From: Vitrella brassicaformis
Lineage: Eukaryota; Sar; Vitrellaceae
Direction: 5' to 3'
Length of the DNA stretch: 64,000 nucleotides
NCBI GenBank assembly: GCA_001179505.1
Contig: CDMY01000581.1
Coordinates: forward strand, 8,726-72,725
The position numbers and the translations under genes are program-made. Positions 1 to 10,734 of this stretch are shown piece after piece; position 1 is the first letter of the stretch, and every line of letters begins with the position of its first letter. The notes below the pieces were generated by a model. The model searched no databases, had not been told where the DNA came from, and was given only the letters and a program-made list of their open reading frames with translations.

Positions 1-241
1 GGGGGAGGGGGAGGGCGGAGGAGTGCTGATGGAGGGACCGCTGCCGTCTTACGACCTGGCAGTTGTCGACGTCCGTGTGTGCAAGAGCGGGCGGATCGGA
101 GGAACCGTGGCAGACAGTACCTTGAGCGAGGAGGAGCGAGACGACATCGATGAGCTGCTGGACGAGACGCCAGAGAGTTTTGCGTATGACATCGATATGG
201 CGCTGGCTCCAACTGCTGCTCCAAATGGGGCACTCGGGTAG
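1..241 (+). CDS. C-terminal end of an unrecognised protein (partial)
   Basis: A reading frame is open from base 2 to a TAG ending at 241, so this is probably the last exon of a gene that begins before the window. About 75 residues are visible. They include an acidic stretch with SEEERDDIDELLDE and end in a short Ala/Pro-rich tail. I do not recognise a family. The opposite strand also has an open frame here, but it is Ser-rich and has the look of a shadow. No function is proposed. Confidence 0.4.
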   Translation, partial: GEGEGGGVLMEGPLPSYDLAVVDVRVCKSGRIGGTVADSTLSEEERDDIDELLDETPESFAYDIDMALAPTAAPNGALG

Positions 242-1573
242 ATAGACAGGCAGGAGTCCACTCTGTCTGCCGAGACGCATACATCCATGCATTTGTTTGA
301 GTGCCTTGTGACGGCTGGCGTATGCATGTGCGTGGGTTTAATGCATGGCCGGCTCGTCTGGTTCTGGCTTCATGGACGGTCCCTGCCTGTTTGCCTGCTC
401 GACCCGACCGAGAGAGGGGGGGGGGGCCTTCTGCCTTGACACACAGTATGTATCTATTTATGTACGAATTTGTACCAGGTGCGTGCGTCTGTGCAGGTGT
501 TGTGGTGGGCTGACCGATTGAGAAAAAAGGGTGTCCGTGGGGCGACTGTCATGTGCGTGGCTGGGTGCTGTTTTCCCAATTTTTCCAGCACTGGTTGGTG
601 AGTGGATGGGTGGGCTTTTTGCCGACTGACACAGCTGCATGCACAGAGGCCTTGTTGTGTCCTGCTGCCCGCCATGCCTCTCTCTCTCTCTCTCTCGTGT
701 TTTTCTGCCGGATCGCCTTGTGTCGTGTCTGTCGCCCCTTGCCATGCCATGCCATTCCTATACATATATACACATACATGCGTTTGTGGAGGATGTGCAC
801 ACATCTCTATCTGGTATCTATTTGTATACAACATATCCGTGTGGGATGGCGCTGCATCCTGCATGCGGCGCACATGCAGGTAGGTATGCCATTCGTAGCT
901 ACGGACCCAATCTTGCAGCATCCATCGGCCCGCCGATGAGTGCAGGGGCGCGGGGGGGCTGTCGTACGCTGGCTGGTGTTTGGCTATGTGAGTGACTGAG
1001 TGTGTGTCGGTGCACATGACATCTGGCTGTCGTGGTGCTGTCTTTCGATGCTTTGTTTGTATTCTCCTGGCTCTGTCTGTCTGTCTGTCTGGGATGTGTG
1101 TGCCCATCGCCTTATCCGTCGCGGTGGGGTGGTAGAAACGATCCACGTTTTCCACCATGTGAATGGCTCGTTTTGGAGACGGACACACACAGCCAGCCAG
1201 CCAGCCAGTAAGCAGATGAAATTTCAAGAGACTGACTCTGTCTGTGGGTCGATGGGACTATACAGATTGAAGGAAAGAGTCATGTACCCCATAGGTACGC
1301 CAGTCGGTCTCTCCCCTGTACACACACACAACACAGCGGCAAACCGCGCGCAAGCTCATTGAGCATCGGCGCAGCTGCAGCCCTCACCAGTCTGTCTGTC
1401 CAGCTGTACACACAAAATGTATGTATGCATGTATGTTTGTATGTCGATAAACAATCGAATCGACCGACAAACTTCATTCGCAGGCACCGCCCCAACCCGG
1501 CCCACCCGACCCCTGACTGACTGACAAAACACACCTCCCTACCCTTTCCCATGCACCATGCACCATTCACCAT
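242..1573. other. Intergenic, low-complexity TG/CA-rich DNA
   Basis: No coding exon or RNA gene could be supported in these 1.3 kb. The stretch holds many (TG)n, (CTGT)n and CT-rich runs, for example (CT)n near 680 and (CTGT)n near 1075. The long open frames on both strands translate into Cys/His/Arg/Ser-rich strings typical of these repeats. It lies between the 3' ends of two convergent genes. Confidence 0.5.
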
Positions 1574-4350
1574 TCACTTGTGCTCCTGCCTGTAGTAGTC
1601 CATCCCGCTGCCGTACTCCCACGCCTCCAGCAGCCGACGCAGATAATACGCCTGCCGCTGCGGCAGGGCAGACGGCACATCCAGCCGCCTCAGGATCTCG
1701 CCCACGGTGAGGTGCATGAGTGTGTAGAGGCCCGTCATGAGGAAGTGGTACACCCACACGACCAGCACGTCGATGCCCACCAGTTGGATCGTCTGTATGA
1801 TCGAAAGAAAGAGAAAGGGAAAGATGCGCGGGGAGGGGAGGGGAGGGGACGGGGCTGGGTGTGACGTGCGTACGTTGGGAATGATGGCGGGGTTCTTCCA
1901 CCCGGTGGCAAGCAGCGCCCTCAGCAAAGGGACGAACTGATACGAGTCCTGTTGGCACACACACACGCACACACCGATGCATACGAGCCCTGCATATATC
2001 TTCTCGTTCGCTGACGAGGAGGAAAGGCCTCAGTGTAGCGTCTCCCATGTCATTGAGTGTCCTGAATGTCTCTGCCAGCAGCCGGACGGGGCCCTCATCG
2101 CTGTACCCCTCCCACGCCCGACCGTTGCGCACAGGCACACCCATGTTCCTCTGGAACAGCCAGGCAGTGCGCAGATTCGGCTGAGCGACACACACACACA
2201 CACACATTGATTGATCAGCGACATCCGTGGTCGTTGTGGTGTGATGCGTTCCTCTCTCCCTCCCTCGCTCCATCCCTCTCGCTCTCTCTCTCTCTTTCTC
2301 ACTTGGTAGGGCATCAGGGCAGCCAGGTCACTGCACACAACATGCCGACACAACTCCATCCATCCATCCCATAGACATGTGTGTCCATCGTGTGTGCAGT
2401 GCATCTGACTGACCTCTTGCTGAGTGCGTCAGCCCTGAGGGCTTCATCGAGCCCGTTGGTGATTCTCGACAGATGCCGGATCAGCGCCGCGAGGCCGCCG
2501 AACGACAGAGGGGACTGCTGGCCGCTGGCGTCACCCACTGCTATAACGCGGTCAAAGCCAGGCTTGAGCGGGCTGTTCTGGTAGGACTGGAAGAGGCCAA
2601 ACACCACACGGAGAAACTCCAAGTCATCCAATTTCACGCCCTGACGGACACAACACAGACCCATGGGAGGCACGGCATCGGTGAACGGGGTGGGGGTGCT
2701 GTTCGTACCTGGTATTTGGGCAGCAGTGTCCAGTAGTCCTCGAACAGCGTCTCGAGCGACGGACGCGACGCATCCGCATCGCAATACGTAAACTATGGAC
2801 CAAGCAAGCCACCATACATACCACCACATCACAGCACAATACAACGCCCAGTGAGAGGTGTGCTGTGCTGTGCCCCTTTCCTGCTGCTTGTGCTTGCCCA
2901 CCATGTATGTGGTTCTGTCTGTCGGCCCCGACCCGGCCGGGAAGGCCTCCCAGAAATACTGCACACGGGAGGGGCCCTCCCCACGCCTATACAGGGGTGT
3001 GTCAGAGTAGATGAGATCGCCCCGGACATTCTTGTCCTCGGGGTAGCCGCGCGCACACGAACCTATGCATGGATGTGACATACACAGTCAGTCAGTCAGT
3101 TGATGGAGGCATTCAACCTCCGGGTCTGTGCGTCGACCGATCGATCCATGCTCACCGACAACGAGGCAGATGCCATCCGGCTTCTGGCCTCTAAACGGAC
3201 ACAAAATGGAGCAGACGTGGTCATCCAGCCTTGGCGCGCGAGGGTGTGATATTGTGTCACTCACTTCCTGAGCTGCCGTGAAATGGGCGAGTTGAACCCC
3301 ATGCAATCGACGACCAGCCGACTCGTCACACTCACAGGCGACTCACTCCCGACCGGCTGAACCAGCAGCGACGCACCATCTGCACACACGACGCGACGGC
3401 ACGACATGCACCGGATGAACGCACCACGGGCGTGTATTCACTCATTCAGCCTATCGGATCCGTGTCTGACTTGCCTGGGTGGACAGTGACGCCTTTGAGT
3501 CGGTGGTTCTCGAGCACAGTGCCGCCGGCCTCCTCGAATCGTTTCCTCACGACGGCGAGCAGCTTGAGCGGCTGCACACCCGCATTCAACACACCCTCGA
3601 CATCCGTCTCAAAACCTGCATCACTCCCACCACCACCAAGGGGTGAGTGCGCGACGATGGTAGACAGAAAACAGCCATGTGTGCGTACAGACCTTGTTGG
3701 TCCTCTTCAGATGTCTTGAATCCGCACCGCATCGGTCCGAACTGCGACGTGACGACCTCAGCGATGTCCTCCGGCTGCAGAATGGCCGGGGTCGTAACTA
3801 ACTCCTCTACCTCTTTGACGCTGATGTTCCACTCCTGCGGCCGCCCCTGCAGCAACCCGCCCTCAATCACCGCCACCCTGTAGCCCATCTTCTGCAATGC
3901 CGTCGCCGCAAAGACACCCAGCGTCCCGCCACACACAGCCACGTCATAGTCATGCTGTGGCGCGACAGAGAGGGGCTTGGACGATTCCGTGACGAACGGG
4001 GCGCCCATCGGCTGCTTGGCCAGCTCTCCTTTCCGCAGCTTCTCCCATATGCCGTCCAGCCGCTTCAGTCCCTCATATGTGGACGACCCTCCCGCGCCTG
4101 TGGATTGGACATTATCGGGCAACGAGGCGAAGATCTGCTCTGTCAATGAGGGGTGGTCTGCAGCGGCTGTCTTCTGCTGTGTGTCTTGTTGCTGTTGCTG
4201 CAGCAGCTGAGTGCTCCGAAGCGCCGTCAGCGGCCGCCTTGACGTGAGTAGTGGTGGCTTGATGAAGGCAGATGCAGATGCAGCGGATAGAGAAAGCACC
4301 AGAAGGACGGCAAGCAGAGGCAGATCTGACCTCCGACATGACGGTACCAT
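1574..4350 (-). CDS. FAD-dependent oxidoreductase, cyanobacterial/plant type, predicted plastid protein
   Basis: This multi-exon gene encodes a flavoprotein related to the lycopene-cyclase-like FAD oxidoreductases of cyanobacteria and plant chloroplasts. The ATG at 4350 opens a hydrophobic signal peptide (LPLLAVLLVLSLSAASASAF) followed by a Ser/Thr/Arg-rich leader, a bipartite plastid-targeting pattern. The dinucleotide-binding segment reads DYDVAVCGGTLGVFAATALQ, followed by VAVIEGG and the family-typical QEWNISVKEVEEL. Later exons carry the second FAD contact (RVIAVGDASGQQSPLSFGG) and a hydrophobic C-terminal region (VLVVWVYHFLMTGLYTL) that could contact a membrane. The protein ends ..YYRQEHK. 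The substrate of this family is not established, so none is assigned. The tRNA gene lies only about 65 bp upstream on the same strand. Exon edges were placed by eye. Confidence 0.8.
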
Positions 4351-4416
4351 GCTTGAAGGCAACAACTTACGAATCAAGAAAAAGTCAAGCCAAGAAAGCG
4401 AAGGAAAACACACAAA

Positions 4417-4488
4417 GGGCCTTGCCGTGATTCGAACACGGGGCCTTCCGCACCCGAAGCGGAAATCATACCACTAGACCACAAGGCC
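4417..4488 (-). tRNA. tRNA-Pro (anticodon CGG)
   Basis: The minus strand folds into a complete 72-nt cloverleaf. It has a 7-bp acceptor stem (GGCCTTG with CAAGGCC), a discriminator C, an anticodon stem TCCGC/GCGGA around the loop TTCGGGT (anticodon CGG, reading CCG codons) and a T arm CCGTG-TTCGAAT-CACGG. The D arm GTCTAGTGGTATGAT and the TTCGAAT box match the internal A and B boxes of eukaryotic tRNA-Pro genes. No intron is present and CCA is not encoded. The 3' end lies about 65 bp upstream of the start codon of the FAD oxidoreductase on the same strand. Confidence 0.93.
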
Positions 4489-4547
4489 GGCTACCTACTC
4501 GTTGGACACAACCTAATCTTGTCCATGTGCCGCAGATGTGCCCGACG

Positions 4548-4649
4548 GAGCTCTATTTCCGCGGAATATCCGGTTAGCACAGCTTCCTCCGGAGGCCAAG
4601 ATCTCGAGATCTGATCGTCATTAGACGAGGCTGCTGAGCGCCACTCAGC
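4548..4649. repeat. Cluster of perfect palindromes and a hairpin
   Basis: Within about 100 bp lie GAGCTC (4548-4553), TTCCGCGGAA (4557-4566), CCTCCGGAGG (4586-4595), AGATCTCGAGATCT (4599-4612) and the hairpin GCTGAG-CGCCA-CTCAGC (4633-4649). The cluster is upstream of the tRNA-Pro gene and of the FAD oxidoreductase, and on the other side it faces the next plus-strand gene. It may be regulatory. No coding exon is evident in 4489-4924; the rest of that stretch is TG/CA-rich. Confidence 0.6.
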
Positions 4650-4924
4650 TACAGCAAGATTGAGACGGTCGAGTCTACTCACACCTGAGGTACACACACG
4701 AGGGCACACAGGCATCCACATCCACATCTGTACAGACGCATACGCACAGAGCACACGTATGAGCATTCACTCACTGTGTTGTGCTCTGTGGTGCTGTGTT
4801 GTGTTGTGTTGTGTGTGCTGTGTGTGGTTTTGGTGTAGGTGTAGGTGCTGTGCAGTCCTGTCGTGTGGTGGCTGTTGCCATCGCTTCAGTTACTTTGTTG
4901 TGTTGATCGTTCATCCCACTCACT

Positions 4925-5570
4925 CTATGGACGTCCCGCCTCACCAAGCCAGAACGGCCCCCGAGCTGCCGGCGTGCAGGCTGTTCAAGTCCTCGAATTC
5001 CTCGGATGGGCGGCCACTCTCAAGCGAGCGAGACACGGGGACATGGCCTCCGTCTTCTCCGTCTTCAGCAACGGCAGGGAGAAGATCTGGTCACTTCTCG
5101 GCAGGCCCTGCCCTGCCCTGCCTACGTGAGTCGAAACTCGTCCCCGTGGGCCAGCCGGCTCAGCCACGACCCGCCATTCAAGCACATGTGGAGCCTTGAC
5201 AAGCTGTCCAGGAGCGGCGGGCGCCTTCGGCATCAAACGGAAAGGGCTGGGAGGGCGGGGGAGTATCAGGCCGGACGATTAGGTCCCAGGACGGCAGCGA
5301 TCAGACGGTCACTCACACCACCCTGACGCACGCACACACATGTCACCAGGGAGACCATCACCCGAGTGTCTGTGTGTGTGTGTGTCTGCCTGACTGTGTG
5401 CAGATGCGTACGGTTGTTAGCCTTGAGAAGCCGTTCGTCATCAAAGTCTCAAGGTCCCCTGCGCCTGACCCACTCTCGGGTTGCGTATGTCCAAGTCCAC
5501 GCCCTCGTCTTGGTCGTCGACGGCACAGACGATGGCACATGGCTTACAGCTGCCTGTGGTGTTTTTTGTT
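4925..5570 (+). CDS. Possible 5' exons of the downstream unknown gene
   Basis: Coding-like stretches are present but the correct frame is unsure. One frame from an ATG at 4925 begins MDVPPHQART and reaches a donor CTAC|GTGAGT near 5124. A second frame over the same DNA gives VLEFLGWAATLKRARHGD and FSVFSNGREKIWSLLG, which looks more protein-like but lacks its own ATG until MASVFSVFSN. Another candidate exon follows an acceptor near 5402 (VVSLEKPFVIKVS). These could be the start of the 5784-8487 gene or a separate small gene. No family was recognised. Confidence 0.25.
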
Positions 5571-5783
5571 TGTGTATGAGTGTCCGCTCGCCTGTTAGTT
5601 AATTTGGTGGTACTGTACTGTACGTGTGTTAATTGTGATATATATATAGGCGTGCAATTGTGATGGATCGTCGTGTGTACGTACACGTGTGTGTACGTAA
5701 TCGTGCCTGTCGTACACGTGTGTGTCTCATTGACGACATTGATTGATTGACGTCACGTGCACTCACTGATTGGTTCACTGACA

Positions 5784-8487
5784 ATGAGTGAGTGTGGGTT
5801 GAGCGTGTCGTCGCGTGGCGACAGCAGCAGCAGCTGCAGCTCTGTGGTGCGGGTCGTGTCGAGCGAGGCGGAGGGCGGCGGGCAGTTTGTGCGAGTCACT
5901 GCCGTGTGGTCCTCACTGCCCGCCTACAAAGTCGGCTCCGCCGGCAACGGGTGAGTGAGTGAACGAATGAGTGAGCTTTCCTGACTCATCCATCCATTCA
6001 TCCATTCATTCATTTATGGTGTGTGTGTGTGTCTATGTGTCTGTGAGGTATGCGACGGCTGCTGTGGTGTTCCTTGACACGCCGGGCGAGCAGACGGCAG
6101 CCGTCTTCAGCCACGCCCTCGGCCATGCACTCGTCAAGGTCACAGAGCTCGTCACGTTCCAATCGCAGCCGTAAGCCAATGCCCACACATGCACTGGGTC
6201 GGCATACTCGCTGACTGGTCGTGTGTGTCTCTGTCTGTCTGTCTGTCTGTCTGCAATCAATTAGGTATGTGTATGTTGGTGGTGGTTCTGGCATGAATGT
6301 GACGCTCAACTGCACCCAACAGCCGTCACTCATCAGTAAGACAGCTCAGCTGGACAGCGGATGGGAGGCTAATCTCTGTGTGTGTGTGTGCTCAGGCTTC
6401 ATCGAGCATGCCAAGCGCAAGGCCAGGTGAGTGAGACATGGAATGACACACACGCATCTCTGTCTGTCTCCATCTGTGTGTGTGGCTTCTTTCCATTCCA
6501 GGTCGTTCAAGGAGCACGTCAAGTCGGGCCGGATCTACGACTCCATGTGAATCAAGTGCACGGGCCTGCCTGTCCTCTCGCTCGACACGAACGATCACGC
6601 CGACCCCGACAAGGCGACGCTGCGCTGCTCGTCCCTCCTCGACAGTGTCGTGTCAGTCACCATGCATCACACAGACACACCCACGCTGCTCGGTATGTAC
6701 AGACACACACATCCATCCATCCACACAGGCATCCACTGTGGCATGCATCAGATGTGTCTGAGGCTGTGTTGTTCTCGTCCAAACCTCTCGTGTTCTTCCC
6801 CACGCATCGCCTCATACTCAACTGCATCCATCAGAAGCACATCTACGAGTGGGTCAAGCGGCGGGTGTCGCCGGAGCTCTGCATGTCGTCCACGAAGAGC
6901 GCCAAGGAGGTCAGCCCACCCAGCAACCAAACACACGCACCACTTGGTGCATTGGATGCATCCATCAGGCGGGTGACAGTCTGATCAGCGGTGGCGGCCA
7001 GGCCACTGGCGTAGACGTGTCGGGGTCCCCCACGCGAGCGATCTCAGCCAAGCCGTCGATGGCTCAGACGATCGCCCAGGACAATCTCATCACACCCAAG
7101 TGAGACAGCAACACCACCGGCAACACGCATCTACTCATGCATGTGTGTGTGTGTGTGTGTGTGTCGCAGGGATTCGGTGGCCCATGTGGTGGAGTGCGAG
7201 GAGAGCAGCGACAGTCTCGACGGCGTGTCGGCCTCGTCGTCCGATGCTGCTGATGCTGAGGAGGCGGAGGATGTGCTGTCGTTCCCACCCACGCCCTTCT
7301 CGTCTGTGCGCTTCCCTCCCCCCGACTGCCCGCCACACATCGACATGGCCCCACCCGCCCTCTTGGCCTTCGAGTTGTGCTTCGCTGCCAACGACAAGAT
7401 GAAGATGCACGCGGTAAGCCACACACACACCCACAACGCATGTATCGACCGACTCCTTTATGTGTGTGTATGTGTATTGCAGGTGGAGGTCGCGCCGATG
7501 AGCAATCCGGCACACACGGTCTTCGCACCGCCCGACTCGGTGTAGGCAGCCGGCAGATGAGATGCACACACTCACACTTACGTGGCTGAGATGGATATGT
7601 ATGTGTGTATCTGTCCGTCCATCCAGTGAGATTGAGTTTTGGCTGGAGTCATGCAACAAGCAGACACCCGTCGTGACACAAGCCGTCGCGAGCTTCGAGG
7701 TCACCAAAGCATGACGCACACGACAGGCATCTCTGACTGTCTGTCTGTCTGTGTGTGTCCGATTGCAGGCCGATCACGCGTGTCAGATGTCGTGCTGCGC
7801 TGGTGATGAGCTCGTCATCCACATGCGCACCACAACGCAGTGGACATACGCAACTCACGCCATCTCTCGTCTGTCTGGGTGAGGCCAGCACACACACATT
7901 CACATGTGTCGATGTGCAATGGTTGTGCAGGTGGGTGCCGACGTGTGTGTCCGATGCCGATGTGGTTCGAGTGTGAGATACAGAATGTCGTCTGCCAGAA
8001 CGTCGTCACCATCCTCAACCCGCCGTCTCGTGTGAGTGGCCAAGCCCGACAGACAACCAACACTCTGTGTACTTGTGGATGCCTTTGTGTGTGTGTGGTG
8101 TCAGCGTGTGTGCTTTCCGGCGTTGCAGTGCTCCGTTGGCGACAAGGTGGTGATGATGCAACATGGGGCCGTCAGGACACACACTCAGGGCGCGTGTCAG
8201 TGCTCGTCAGGGCATACGGACAACCGCACAGAGAGGGGTAAGGGCACACACACACACACACACACACGTCGCCGCATTGTATGTCCGGCAACCACACTTC
8301 AGCTACGTGAACTGCGCTGACATCGGTCTGCCCATCCCCCACAGCAAGACACGACAGGTGAGGACAGAGTCTGGCTGCACGATGGCCTCTGTGTGTGGGT
8401 GTCACTGTGTCTCCTGCACGGTGTGTGTGTATCTGTGTGTGTTAGGTGTGGAAGAAGCTGGGGCATCCGGTGCTCATGAAGGAGTGA
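5784..8487 (+). CDS. Hypothetical protein, multi-exon, with one in-frame TGA
   Basis: About ten short exons can be linked on the plus strand by GT...AG introns rich in TG and CTGT. The first runs from an ATG at 5784 (MSECGLSVSSRGD, then Ser-rich). Later exons include AAVVFLDTPGEQTAAVFSHA, VYVGGGSGMNVTLNC, EHAKRKARSFKEHVKSG, KHIYEWVKRRVSPELCMSS, an acidic/Ser-rich linker (EESSDSLDGVSASSSDA), LAFELCFAANDKMKMHA, IEFWLESCNKQTPVVTQA and a last exon VWKKLGHPVLMKE with a stop at 8485-8487. One exon contains a TGA at 6548-6550 although the frame stays open and protein-like on both sides. No domain was recognised. The region could hold two genes, or the TGA could be a sequence error. Start and exon edges are tentative. 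Confidence 0.4.
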
Positions 8488-9134
8488 TCGGTGTCAATCG
8501 GACAGACAGAGACGAGCAGACACTCAGACCGACAAACAGCGAGCAACAGACACTCAGACAGAGACAGCAGACAGACAGACAGACAGACAGACACACATGG
8601 ACAGGTCGATCCATGAGCATTCACTGGGGAGGCAGATCATCCCTGGGTGCTTAGAATCACACGGGAGAAAGAGGGACGACCACACCAATCAACATATCCC
8701 TCTGCTCACGCATACGCACCAGCTGGCAAGATGACCGACAGGACAGTCCCCCAACACAATTCAATCCAGCCGTATGATGGGCGGCGGGTATTGGTGCGTC
8801 CTCACAGTCCACTTCAGATCGCACCATACCAGGTCTCGTTATCCATAGCACACGCAGATGCCTGTGTCTCTCTAAGCGCATGTGGATGTATGTGAATGTT
8901 CAGGTCGATTGCTCGGGAGCGATGTGCTGTCCGGGGCAGCATCGGCAGGGAAGCGGACACTCTCGCATTTGAGACGCGGAGATCTTTTGGTGTGTGGGTG
9001 AACAAACGAATCAAAATTACGAAGGCAAACGAACAAACTTAACCGTCAGCACAAACAAAGGTCCCATACACAGACAAACACTCGATCGTCCATTGACACA
9101 AGTAAACATCAGACATTCTCTGTCTGAGGCTCGC
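8488..9134. other. Intergenic region between convergent genes
   Basis: I see no gene here. It contains a (CAGA)n tract near 8570-8592 and otherwise unstructured sequence. Open frames are short and lack splice-consistent partners. Confidence 0.5.
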
Positions 9135-10594
9135 TCATTGGTCGTCCAGCAGGTACGGCAGGCCCAGCCTCTCCACCACGTCGTTGGGCAGCGCATACAC
9201 CGGATGCACGCCCTTGAGCCCCTCCACAGCCTTGAGCAAAGACAGGCCAGCGATGCCGAAGAACGTGTGGAACACGTCGGCCATGTCGTCAGGCCTGTCG
9301 GCGATGCCCCCGCCCCTGTCGTCCTGACTCGCCAGGATGAAGGCCGCGAGTTTCTTCCCATCGATCCAGTGCAGCCGCCCGATGATGGCCAGGGACGACA
9401 GAATCCACCACGAGTAACACACGTCGGGCGCCTTCTCCGGCCGACCGTTGAAGCCGCCGCCCTCTGTCTGCCGTTCGCACAGCCACCATCCCAGCCGATC
9501 GGCATCCGCAAAGTCCAGCGCGTCCGCCAGTGCGAGGGCGCCGACGCAGCAGAAGGTGTAGGCGGCGTGCGACTCGGACCCAGGGATGCTCGAGAAAGCA
9601 CCGTCAATGTTCAGACATCTGATAAGGACACACACACACACACACCAGCCGATTGGGAAGGAAACGGGGCATGGAGTCCGTGTGTGTACTGTCTGGCTGA
9701 CCGCCCACCTGTGCACGAATGCGGCGGCTTTTGTGACGTCGATGAGGTCGAGCCGGTCCAGGATGGTCAGACAGGACAGACCACAATACGAAAACCTACA
9801 CATGATCGGACACCCGATGGATCAGCTAGACCATGTGCAGACCTTTGACTGGCTGGCTGACCTGGTGTCCACCTCTCCCCACTCGTCACCACGAAACGAG
9901 CCATCCTCGTTCTGACGAGTCCACACACACAGCCGAGCCGACACATGCATTCACTGTCTGTGTGGGCGTCTGGCGAGGTGTGTGAGCACCTGCATGGATG
10001 CGATCCAGTGAGCCACTTTGTCACGGTCCAGCAGATCCAGCCGGCCAACCACACACAATATCAGCACTGCATACTGCAGGGATGCACACACAACACCAGA
10101 GCAGACAGCACAGCAACGAATCCATCCATCCATCCATCCCATGTGCCTCCCTCTCGCTCTGTCTGTCTGCTCACGTGTGTGTTAGTGATATGCGGGTCGT
10201 GCTGAATGTTTGCCCCGAAGCCCCCACTGGGATGCTGGCACTTCATGATCCACCCAACCAACTCATCCATCTGACCCTTCAACGACGGACCCGCCAAGCT
10301 GCCCGACGCATCCTTGCCACCCTCGCCATCACCGCCACCACCACTGCCACTGCCACCCTCCTCTCGTTTGTCAGGCCCGGCTGCCGCCGCCTCATCTTTG
10401 CCGTTCTTGTCTGTGTTGAGTCTGTCCATGAGTGCCAGTGCAGTGATGCCCCAGTAGGCGCCTCCCATCCTCAGGTGCTCTGACATCACGTACTCCAGGC
10501 TCTCCTTGTCGTCTTCAAGCGTCCGGATGAACCGCTCGTTCAGCGACCACAGGAATTCAGTCGGGAATTTCGGTGCTGATGATGCGGCTGCCAT
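9135..10594 (-). CDS. RABGGTB: Geranylgeranyltransferase type II (Rab) beta subunit
   Basis: This is the catalytic beta subunit of Rab geranylgeranyltransferase, which attaches geranylgeranyl groups to C-terminal cysteines of Rab GTPases in the cytosol. Five exons are recognisable, from [16 protein letters not shown] to [10 protein letters not shown]. Prenyltransferase alpha-alpha barrel repeats are clear: [51 protein letters not shown] and [13 protein letters not shown]. The zinc ligands of the family are kept: Asp and Cys in PDVCYSWW and His in FHTFFG. The Rab-type motif CCVGALAL is also present. An acidic, Gly-rich insert ([16 protein letters not shown]) enlarges the loop before the first full repeat. 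The gene is head-to-head with the flavin monooxygenase, with 140 bp between start codons. Confidence 0.93.
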
Positions 10595-10734
10595 CCTGAC
10601 GTGCTGCAGCTGACGTCTGGTCGCAAAAGCGGCGAGATCTGCCTCAGAGGTGCGAGCTGAAAACCAACTCTCCCTTGAAGGCTGCCTGCAACAGCTGAAT
10701 CTACAGCTGATCTACGCTTTGGTTTGCCGTTCGT

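Noticed and set aside
454-1227. A 257-codon minus-strand open frame
   Set aside because: The translation is dominated by His/Thr/Arg/Cys from CA/GA repeats, has no family similarity, and lies in a repeat-rich intergenic region.
6548-6550. Selenocysteine reading of the in-frame TGA
   Set aside because: The surrounding sequence does not match a known selenoprotein motif and no SECIS-like hairpin could be identified after the gene.
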